Notes under the pieces: generated by a model
Database searches by the model: none
The model's input: the letters and a program-made list of their open reading frames with translations, nothing else
What the model was told of the DNA's origin: nothing
Made by a program: the position numbers and the translations under genes
Source of the DNA: Propionibacteriaceae bacterium
GTDB taxonomy: Bacteria; Actinomycetota; Actinomycetes; Propionibacteriales; Propionibacteriaceae
Reading direction: 5' to 3'
Assembly (NCBI GenBank): GCA_020438595.1
Contig: JAGQUI010000120.1
Location: 1-7,753, forward strand
Length of the DNA: 7,753 bases
In this document: positions 1 through 5,190 of the stretch, piece by piece
Position numbering within the stretch: the stretch's first letter is position 1
Layout of the letters: the number at the start of each line of letters is the position of its first letter

Positions 1-105
1 CGGTCCGGCGGCTACGAACCGACCTACGTCGACCGGCACATGGACGCCCTCGCCGCGGCGCTCTCCGGCGGTGGCGAGCTGCCGCCGAGGCCCGGCTACC
101 GCTGA
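1..105 (+). CDS. C-terminal end of an unrecognised protein (5' truncated by window)
   Basis: Frame 1 is open from the first base and ends at TGA 103-105, giving 34 residues that finish with LPPRPGYR. Codons are strongly G/C at third positions, as in the neighbouring genes, and a possible hairpin follows 13 nt after the stop, so this is probably a real gene end. The tail has a helix-like stretch (YVDRHMDALAAAL) and then a Gly/Pro-rich end. I do not recognise the family from so short a piece and assign no function. It is co-directional with the PIG-L gene, with a 90-nt gap that holds its own promoter-like sequence. Confidence 0.6.
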   Translation, partial: RSGGYEPTYVDRHMDALAAALSGGGELPPRPGYR

Positions 106-118
106 GCCGATCTGCACT

Positions 119-135
119 CTGGATGGGCGATCCAG
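119..135 (+). terminator. Possible small hairpin after the first gene
   Basis: CTGGAT (119-124) and ATCCAG (130-135) are perfect complements around a 5-nt loop, 13 nt past the stop at 105. There is no T tract after it, which is common for actinobacterial terminators. A 6-bp stem is weak, so chance is a real alternative. Confidence 0.3.
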
Positions 136-143
136 GCCGATCC

Positions 144-174
144 GGGCAATTCTCGGGTGTCCACAGGGCAATTC
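144..174 (+). repeat. Pair of 9-bp direct repeats upstream of the PIG-L gene
   Basis: GGGCAATTC occurs at 144-152 and again at 166-174, start to start 22 bp, about two helical turns. The pair lies just upstream of the likely -10 box at 184-189. The spacing and place would fit an operator for a dimeric regulator, but this is inference and no regulator is known. Confidence 0.3.
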
Positions 175-183
175 AGGTCGGGG

Positions 184-189
184 TAGCGT
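184..189 (+). promoter_or_regulatory. Likely -10 box for a leaderless PIG-L transcript
   Basis: TAGCGT fits the actinobacterial TANNNT -10 pattern. It ends 6 nt before the GTG at 196, so transcription would begin at or next to that GTG and give a leaderless mRNA. No good -35 element is visible 16-18 nt upstream. The same arrangement is seen at two other genes in this window. Confidence 0.45.
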
Positions 190-195
190 GGCCGG

Positions 196-924
196 GTGGA
201 GCGACCCGTGATCGAACCGCTGCCCGACGCCGACTTCCGGCGCGTGCTGTGCGTGGTGGCCCATCCTGACGACGTCGAGTACGGCACGTCCGCGGCGGTC
301 GCGGCCTGGACGTCGCGCGGCGTCGAGGTGGCCTACCTGCTGCTCACCGCGGGTGAGGCCGGGATGCAGCGCCCACCGGAGGAGACCCGGGCCGTGCGGG
401 CGGAGGAGCAGCGGGCCGCGTGCGACGTGGTCGGCGTGAGCGACCTGACCGTACTCGACCACCCGGACGGGATGCTGGTCCACTCCCTCGACCTGCGCAT
501 GGACATCGCGCGGAGGATCCGGCAGTTCCGTCCCGACGTCGTGCTGACCACCACGTGGGAGGTGGAGGCGCCCTGGGGGCTGAACCAGGCCGACCACCGC
601 GCCGCGGGGCTCGCCTGCCTGGACGCCGTCCGTGACGCCGACAACACGTGGGTGTTCCCCGAACTCGCCGCGGAGGAGGGGCTGGCCAAGTGGGGCGCGA
701 CCTGGTTCCTGGTCGGCGGGGACGCCCGTCCCACCCACGGCGTGGACGTGTCCGGCGAACCGCTCGAGCGCGGGATCGCGTCCCTGGAGGCCCACGCCGC
801 CTACCTCGGCGACCTGCCCGGCCACCCGACACCGCGTGACCTGATCACCGGCTCCACCGCCGCTGGCGGCCGGGCGCTCGGCGTCCCCCACGCCGTGCTG
901 TTCCGCGCCCACAAGCTGCGCTAG
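196..924 (+). CDS. PIG-L/LmbE-family deacetylase
   Basis: This 242-residue protein is a metal-dependent N-deacetylase-like enzyme of the PIG-L (LmbE) family, which removes acetyl groups from N-acetylglucosaminyl compounds; relatives include MshB and Mca of mycothiol metabolism. The diagnostic AHPDDVE motif is at residues 22-28 and a second motif, ADHRAAG, at 132-138. By family analogy His23, Asp26 and His134 would bind zinc and Asp25 would act as base. The length is normal for the family and there is no signal peptide, so it is probably cytosolic. The substrate cannot be told from sequence; it lacks enough context to call it MshB. Start: GTG 196 is favoured by the TAGCGT box 6 nt upstream (leaderless). 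GTG 208 is a good alternative, because GGAG at 198-201 lies 6 nt before it; this would remove 4 residues. The gene converges on the amidotransferase gene. Confidence 0.9.
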   Translation: MERPVIEPLPDADFRRVLCVVAHPDDVEYGTSAAVAAWTSRGVEVAYLLLTAGEAGMQRPPEETRAVRAEEQRAACDVVGVSDLTVLDHPDGMLVHSLDLRMDIARRIRQFRPDVVLTTTWEVEAPWGLNQADHRAAGLACLDAVRDADNTWVFPELAAEEGLAKWGATWFLVGGDARPTHGVDVSGEPLERGIASLEAHAAYLGDLPGHPTPRDLITGSTAAGGRALGVPHAVLFRAHKLR

Positions 925-925
925 C

Positions 926-958
926 GGACCAAGTTGGGGACGGTTCCTAACTCGGTCC
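926..958 (+). terminator. Stem-loop after the PIG-L gene with a repeat core in its loop
   Basis: GGACCAAGTT (926-935) and AACTCGGTCC (949-958) pair at 9 of 10 positions around a 13-nt loop, starting 1 nt after the stop codon. The loop is exactly a copy of the repeat core GGGGACGGTTCC plus one T. No T tract follows. The position and stem suggest a transcription terminator, possibly bidirectional, because the next gene converges. Confidence 0.5.
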
Positions 959-978
959 ACATCGCCCCGGCCCACACC

Positions 979-1207
979 CGGGGACGGTTCCGTTCCGGTT
1001 CATTCCACCGATGACGAGCCGATTGAACCAGAACGGGGACGGACCTCGAAACCCCTGCGGTGGCGCCGAAGTACCTTGTCAGCTGGGTGAACCGGAACGG
1101 AACCGTCCCCGCGAACCGGAATGGGGACGGACCTTGCGAACCGGAATGGAACCGTCCCCGCGAACCGGAATGGAACCGTCCCCGCGAACCGGAATGGAAC
1201 CGTCCCC
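979..1207. repeat. 24-bp repeat array A, with perfect 24-bp inverted repeat and three perfect tandem copies
   Basis: This array fills the convergent gap between the PIG-L and amidotransferase genes (925-1220); I see no gene there. A forward copy (GGGGACGGTTCC core at 980-991) and an inverted copy are exact complements over 979-1002 and 1088-1111. Three identical 24-bp units in inverted orientation, each beginning GCGAACCGGAATGG and ending CCGTCCCC, follow head to tail at 1136-1159, 1160-1183 and 1184-1207. Two hybrid units at 1025-1048 and 1113-1136 join the left half of an inverted unit to the core of a forward unit. Because 24 is a multiple of 3, the array stays open in several frames and creates long false reading frames. 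Confidence 0.9.
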
Positions 1208-1220
1208 GACCCGGTCCGGG

Positions 1221-1952
1221 TCAGTCGCGGGCGTAGCGGGCGACGAAGTTGCGCAGCACCAGGTGCTGCTCGCCGCTGACCCGGCTGGCGTAGGCCATCT
1301 CGGTGAGGTCTTCCAGTTCGGACGGGTCGAAGTAGCCGGCGTGCTGGTAGATCCGCATCCGGGCGGCCAGGTCGTCGGCGTCCAGTTCGGGGTGGAACTG
1401 GGTGACGTACACGTTCTCGCCCACCCGATACATCTGGACGGGGCAGTCGACGCCGGTGGCGAGCATGACCACCCCGGGCGGGGCGCCGTTGCAGGCCTCC
1501 TTGTGCCCGACGAACGCGTGGAAGGACGGGCGGATGCCCTCCAGCAGCGGATCGGCCTGCCCGGCCTCGGTGAGCCCGATCTCGATCGCGCCGACCGGCT
1601 CGCTGAAGGTGCGGTCGATCACGCCGCCGAGGTGCGTGCTGACCGTGCCGACGCCGTAGCACATGCCCAGGAACGGGAAGTCGGTGTCGACGATCTCGTC
1701 GACCAGCGCGGCCAGGTCCGCCTCCACGCGCAGCTGGATCTCGGTCTTCTGCGCGTCCGAGATGTTGAACGAGCTGCCGCCGAGCAGCACCCCCGAGTAG
1801 TCGGACAGGTACAGCGGCGGCAGCGGCCGGGACTCCACCCGGATGTGCTCGAGGGCGTCCGCGGCCAGTCCGGAGTGCCGCAGCACCGAGCGGTACTCCG
1901 CCGCGGCGGCCTCGTCGTGGTCGCGCGTGGCGAGCATCAGGAACGGCTTCAC
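1221..1952 (-). CDS. Class I glutamine amidotransferase (GuaA-N-like)
   Basis: A 243-residue stand-alone class I glutamine amidotransferase domain, which hydrolyses glutamine to supply ammonia to an acceptor; the acceptor here is unknown. The nucleophile elbow is FLGMCYGVG with Cys98, and the catalytic His187 and Glu189 lie in TQFHPE, so the triad is complete. LLGGSS near residue 60 is a typical oxyanion-side motif. No synthetase domain is attached, unlike full GuaA. The open frame runs further upstream to 2195, but this would run into the ligase gene and through repeat sequence, so I chose GTG 1950-1952, giving the N-terminus MKPFLMLATRDHDE. There is no Shine-Dalgarno, but TAGTCT ends 7 nt before this GTG, favouring a leaderless start. 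ATG 1935-1937 is a less likely alternative. It lies 109 nt downstream of the YbdK-like ligase gene on the same strand, so co-transcription is possible, but it appears to have its own promoter. Confidence 0.88.
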   Translation of the reverse strand: MKPFLMLATRDHDEAAAAEYRSVLRHSGLAADALEHIRVESRPLPPLYLSDYSGVLLGGSSFNISDAQKTEIQLRVEADLAALVDEIVDTDFPFLGMCYGVGTVSTHLGGVIDRTFSEPVGAIEIGLTEAGQADPLLEGIRPSFHAFVGHKEACNGAPPGVVMLATGVDCPVQMYRVGENVYVTQFHPELDADDLAARMRIYQHAGYFDPSELEDLTEMAYASRVSGEQHLVLRNFVARYARD

Positions 1953-1959
1953 GGCGGTC

Positions 1960-1965
1960 AGACTA
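1960..1965 (-). promoter_or_regulatory. Likely -10 box for leaderless amidotransferase mRNA
   Basis: Read on the minus strand this is TAGTCT, followed by 7 nt and then the GTG start. It fits TANNNT, and no ribosome-binding site is present. The -35 region is poor (GTCACC or CGTCAC at 17-18 nt). Confidence 0.45.
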
Positions 1966-1985
1966 ACCCGTCTCGCGGTGGTGGT

Positions 1986-2054
1986 GACGCGGAATGAGAA
2001 CCGTCCCCGTTCCGCGTCGGCGGCGGGAAATGGCGGCGGTTCCCTTTCCGCGTC
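1986..2054. repeat. Degenerate repeat copy B with competing inverted repeats
   Basis: GACGCGGAA (1986-1994) has two exact complements, TTCCGCGTC at 2010-2018 and at 2046-2054. The longer pairing, with the block ending at 2054, matches 17 of 20 positions. GAGAACCGTCCCCG at 1996-2009 is the exact reverse complement of a 14-nt piece of array C, which ties this site to the same family. It lies directly after the ligase stop codon and before the amidotransferase promoter on the minus strand. It could be a terminator or attenuator between the two genes. Confidence 0.65.
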
Positions 2055-2061
2055 GGTCGAT

Positions 2062-3177
2062 TCAGAACGGGCTCGGACGCCCGGTCTCGGCGAGCAGCAG
2101 CCGCAGCGCCGCCTCCGGGCCTCCCGCGTCCCGCTGCCGGGAGTAGCTGGCCCCGCGCTCGGCCAGCTCGCCGGCGAACCGCAGCTCCCGGGCACAACAC
2201 AGGTCGCGTGCGACCGGCTCCAGCCGCTCCAGCCACTGCGCCAGGCCCACCCGCAACGGCACCTCCCGGCGGCGCCGGTTCGGGGTGATCACCTCCGCGT
2301 CCAGCCCGTAGCGGGCGGCCCGCCACTTGTTCTCCCGCACCAGCCACGGCGGCAGCGCCTCGTAGGTCTGGTCGCGCTCGTAGCTGCGGGACACGTACTC
2401 GGCGAAGCACTGGGTGAGCGCGGCGAGGCAGCCGAGCTCGGCCAGCGTCGGCACCGAGTCGGCCGTCCGGTTCTCCACCGTCCCGAACCGCGGCGCCGGA
2501 CGGACGTCCCAGCGGATCTCCCCCGGGACGCTGATCATGCCGCAGTCGAACAGGTCCTCCGCGTACGCCTCGAACTCGGCCCAGGTCGTCATCGGGTACG
2601 GCAGGCCGTTCGTGGGCAACTGCTGGAACAGCATCGTGCGCTGGGACGCGTAGCCGGCGTCCTCACCCTCCCAGTACGGGGACGAGCAGCTCAGCGCGAG
2701 CAGGTACGGGTAGAACCGGGCCAGCCCGGTGGTGATCGGGATCGCCTTGGCGACGTGCTCGACGCCGACGTGCACGTGGGTGCCGCAGATCGCCATCTGG
2801 CGTCCCCACCAGCCGTTGCGCTCGGCGACCACGTCGTAGCGGTCGCCCTCGAACCGGGGCTGGTCGGCGGCCCTGCTGAACGGGTGTGTGCCCGACCCGA
2901 TCAGGCCCACGCCCAGCCGCTCGGCCACCTGCCGCACGACCGCCAGGCTCTCCGCGACATCGGCGACCGCCCCTGCCACCGTGGCGTGGACGCCGGAGAC
3001 GAGCTCGATCATCTCCTGCAGGTACTCCTTGCGGATGGGTGATTCCGCGTCGCTGCCGCACGCCTCCAGCACCTGCGGCGCGGCGGCGGTCAGCTCGCCC
3101 GAAGCGAGGTCCACCAGTGCCAGCTCCCACTCGATCCCCACGCTCGAGCGCTCGGACGGGGCGAAGTCGATCAGCAT
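2062..3177 (-). CDS. Carboxylate-amine ligase, YbdK / glutamate-cysteine ligase 2 family
   Basis: A 371-residue protein of the GCS2 family, the normal length for YbdK-type enzymes. These are ATP-dependent cytosolic ligases with weak glutamate-cysteine ligase activity in the founding member; the natural substrate of most is unknown. Recognisable motifs in order are GIEWELALVD (14-23), GTHVHVGV (132-139), SSPYWEG (165-171), FGTVENRTADSVPT (231-244) and ENKWRAARYGLDAEVI (282-297). They carry the acidic and His residues expected for Mg-ATP and substrate binding. ATG 3175-3177 is preceded by GAGGAG with 5-nt spacing, so the start is well supported. It is transcribed away from the ABC exporter pair and has the amidotransferase downstream. 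Most actinomycetes use mycothiol, so a glutathione role is doubtful. It is not the ergothioneine enzyme EgtA as far as can be seen: it is shorter and no other egt gene is present. Confidence 0.92.
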   Translation of the reverse strand: MLIDFAPSERSSVGIEWELALVDLASGELTAAAPQVLEACGSDAESPIRKEYLQEMIELVSGVHATVAGAVADVAESLAVVRQVAERLGVGLIGSGTHPFSRAADQPRFEGDRYDVVAERNGWWGRQMAICGTHVHVGVEHVAKAIPITTGLARFYPYLLALSCSSPYWEGEDAGYASQRTMLFQQLPTNGLPYPMTTWAEFEAYAEDLFDCGMISVPGEIRWDVRPAPRFGTVENRTADSVPTLAELGCLAALTQCFAEYVSRSYERDQTYEALPPWLVRENKWRAARYGLDAEVITPNRRRREVPLRVGLAQWLERLEPVARDLCCARELRFAGELAERGASYSRQRDAGGPEAALRLLLAETGRPSPF

Positions 3178-3182
3178 GTCGG

Positions 3183-3212
3183 CTCCTCACACTGGCGGCT
3201 GCGGCGATCCTA
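3183..3212 (-). promoter_or_regulatory. -10 box and ribosome-binding site of the YbdK-like gene
   Basis: On the minus strand TAGGAT (3207-3212) matches TANNNT and would start an mRNA near 3200, with a leader of about 22 nt. GAGGAG (3183-3188) lies 5 nt before the ATG. The -35 is not clear. This is the only gene here with both a short leader and a strong Shine-Dalgarno at the operon head. Confidence 0.45.
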
Positions 3213-3295
3213 CGGGGTCGGCCGCTGACAGTGAGTTGACCGCCTGTGTTCCGGGGGCAGATTCACTCTCTGCTGCGGAGTGGCATCGTTGCCCG

Positions 3296-3324
3296 CTGAC
3301 AACGCCCCGCCACGCGCGTAGTGT
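3296..3324 (+). promoter_or_regulatory. Sigma70-like promoter of the ABC exporter operon
   Basis: CTGACA (3296-3301), one base from the TTGACA consensus, is followed by exactly 17 nt and then TAGTGT (3319-3324). The predicted transcription start is about 3331-3334, at or just before ATG 3334, so the mRNA would be leaderless. The 9-mer CCGCTGACA also occurs at 3222-3230, upstream. The gap between this promoter and the divergent ligase gene is otherwise plain and has none of the 24-bp repeats. Confidence 0.6.
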
Positions 3325-3333
3325 TTGTCGGCT

Positions 3334-5190
3334 ATGCATGACTTCCCGCCCCGCGTCGACGCCTACACCCCGGCCGAGACGCTCCGCCCGGACACCCGCA
3401 GCCCGGCCAGCTTCCTGGCCTGGCTGCTGCGGGTGCAGTGGGACGTGGTCGCGGCGCTCAGCCTGACCGGGCTGGTCTGGTTCCTGCCGGGCGCGCTGAG
3501 CCCGCTGCTGCTGGGCAAGGCGATCGACTCCGGCGTCCTGCACGGGGACATGTGGGCGACGATGGGCTGGGCGGGCGTGCTGACCCTGGTGGTCCTTGTT
3601 GGCGCCGGGGCGGGCATCCTCAACCACACCTTCGCGGTACGCGGCTGGCTGATCGCGCTCTACGGCACCCAGAAGCTGGTCACCCGCAAGGCCGTCCGGC
3701 TGGGCCACGTGCTCAGCCGCCGGCTGCCGACCGGCGAGGTGCTGAGCATCTCCAGCTCCGACTCGAACACGTTCGGCCAGACCATCGAGGTCTTCGCCCG
3801 CACGATCGGGGCGATGGCGGCGTTCGTGCTGGTCTGCGCGCTGATGTTCAGCACGTCGCCGCCGCTGGGCTGGGTGGTCGTGATCGCGGCGCCGCTGCTG
3901 GTCGGGGCGGCGTCCCCGGTGCTGCGTCCGCTCAACCACGCCCAGACCGCCGAGCGCACCCAGACCGGCGAGCTCACGTCCATGGCCACCGACATCGTCT
4001 CCGGGCTGCGGATCCTGCGCGGGATCGGCGGCGAGCGGACGTTCGGCAACAACTACGCCACGCTGTCGCAGAAGGTGCGCCGGCTCGGCGTCACCACCGG
4101 CACCTGGCAGGCGGTCACCGAGACGATCAGCGTGCTGCTGTCCGGCCTGCTGCTGGTCACGCTGGTCTGGCTGGGTACCCACGAGATGCTGGACGGGCAG
4201 CTCACCGTCGGCCAGCTGATCTCCTTCGTCGGCTACGCGCTGTTCATGGTGTGGCCGCTGCAGACCTTCTTCGAGTTCGCCCAGAAGTGGGTGCAGGGCC
4301 TGGTGTCGGCGCGCAAGACGATCGCGCTGCTGGCCCCCGAACCGCCGTTCAGCGAGGGCGACGAGCCGCTCGCGCCGCGGCCGCGGCTGGAGGACGGCGC
4401 GTCCGGCGTGGTGGTGGAGCCGGGCCGGTTCCTCGCCGTCGTCAGCGCCGTCCCCGAGGAGTCGGCGGCCCTGGCCGACCGGCTGGGCCGCTACCTGCCC
4501 ACCCTGCAGGGGGCGCCGGAGACGGACGACGACGAGTCCGAACTGCGCGGACGGGAGGCCCGGCGCGCACGGGAGCAGAAGGAGGCGCGCCGCGCCGCGG
4601 TGGCCGAGCGGGACCAGGAGCTCGGCGGCGGCGAGTGGGGCGTGACCGCGGACGGTGTTGACTACAGCCGCCTGCCGCTCGCGTCCCTGCGCCGGACGGT
4701 GGTGGTCTCCGACACCGCCAGCCAGCTGTTCGCCGGCACCCTGCAGCAGGCGGTCGACCCGTGGGGCACCCACACCCTCGCCCAGGCGCAGGAGGTGCTG
4801 CACACCGCGGCCGCCGAGGACGTGTACGCCGGCCTGCCCGGCGGCTGGCAGGGGCGCATCGATGAACTGGGCCGGGGCCTGTCCGGTGGCCAGCGGCAGC
4901 GGGTGGTGCTGGCCCGGGCGCTGCTGCTCGACCCCGAGGTGCTCGTGATGGTCGAGCCGACGTCGGCGGTGGACGCGCACACCGAGGCGCGGATCGCCGA
5001 GCGTCTGGTGGAGCACCGCCGCGGCCGCACCACGGTCGTGATGACCGCGTCGCCGCTGCTGCTGCACCACGTCGACGAGGTGAGCCTGCTGGTCGAGGGA
5101 CGCGAGGTCGCCCGCGGCACCCACGCCGACCTGTTGGCCGACCCGCGCTACCGCGCGATCGTCGGCCGCGGCATGGAGGACGACGAATGA
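3334..5190 (+). CDS. ABC exporter half-transporter with degenerate ATPase domain (subunit 1)
   Basis: A 618-residue half-size ABC exporter: type I exporter membrane domain with six predicted helices (about 38-60, 78-97, 158-172, 178-193, 264-281, 295-309), then a nucleotide-binding domain. The domain is in frame throughout but lacks most ATPase residues. The segment equivalent to GxxGxGKST reads SAVPEESAA (371-379), with Ser377 where Lys should be. The Q-loop Gln position is Thr461, the Walker B Asp is Val540 (MVEPTSAVD), and the H-loop His is Ala572 (VMTASP). In contrast LSGGQ (516-520) and the D-loop SAVD are perfect. A charged Glu/Arg-rich insert fills about 395-432. ATG 3334 is chosen because the promoter predicts transcription starting there; an in-frame TTG at 3325 would add 3 residues but lies just after the -10 box. 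It overlaps the next gene by ATGA and must work with it as a heterodimer. Substrate unknown. Confidence 0.9.
   Translation: MHDFPPRVDAYTPAETLRPDTRSPASFLAWLLRVQWDVVAALSLTGLVWFLPGALSPLLLGKAIDSGVLHGDMWATMGWAGVLTLVVLVGAGAGILNHTFAVRGWLIALYGTQKLVTRKAVRLGHVLSRRLPTGEVLSISSSDSNTFGQTIEVFARTIGAMAAFVLVCALMFSTSPPLGWVVVIAAPLLVGAASPVLRPLNHAQTAERTQTGELTSMATDIVSGLRILRGIGGERTFGNNYATLSQKVRRLGVTTGTWQAVTETISVLLSGLLLVTLVWLGTHEMLDGQLTVGQLISFVGYALFMVWPLQTFFEFAQKWVQGLVSARKTIALLAPEPPFSEGDEPLAPRPRLEDGASGVVVEPGRFLAVVSAVPEESAALADRLGRYLPTLQGAPETDDDESELRGREARRAREQKEARRAAVAERDQELGGGEWGVTADGVDYSRLPLASLRRTVVVSDTASQLFAGTLQQAVDPWGTHTLAQAQEVLHTAAAEDVYAGLPGGWQGRIDELGRGLSGGQRQRVVLARALLLDPEVLVMVEPTSAVDAHTEARIAERLVEHRRGRTTVVMTASPLLLHHVDEVSLLVEGREVARGTHADLLADPRYRAIVGRGMEDDE
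5175..5190 (+). promoter_or_regulatory. Ribosome-binding site and ATGA stop-start overlap coupling the two ABC genes
   Basis: GGAGGA (5175-5180) inside the end of the first gene lies 6 nt before ATG 5187-5189, which overlaps the stop TGA 5188-5190. This is a classical translational coupling arrangement and supports equal production of the two subunits. Confidence 0.8.

Noticed and set aside
196..924. Naming the PIG-L protein MshB (mycothiol biosynthesis)
   Set aside because: Family motifs are shared by several deacetylases (MshB, Mca, natural-product enzymes), and no mycothiol gene lies nearby, so only the family can be supported.
1011..1997. Long + strand reading frame of 328 codons over array A and the amidotransferase gene
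   Set aside because: It begins in the 24-bp repeats, which stay open because 24 is divisible by 3, and then runs antisense to a well-supported amidotransferase gene with a complete catalytic triad.
1221..3177. Ergothioneine biosynthesis pair (EgtA ligase plus EgtC amidotransferase)
   Set aside because: The amidotransferase is class I with a GMCYG nucleophile and HPE motif, whereas EgtC is a class II enzyme with N-terminal Cys. The ligase is of YbdK length, and no EgtB or EgtD gene is present.
3236..3265. TTGACC at 3236-3241 as a -35 element for the ABC operon
   Set aside because: No TANNNT-like -10 box follows at 16-18 nt; the CTGACA/TAGTGT pair with 17-nt spacing nearer the gene is much better.
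3334..5190. First ABC gene as a pseudogene
   Set aside because: The frame is intact, codon use is normal, LSGGQ and the D-loop are perfect, and the losses match exactly the motifs the partner supplies, so it looks like a specialised subunit.
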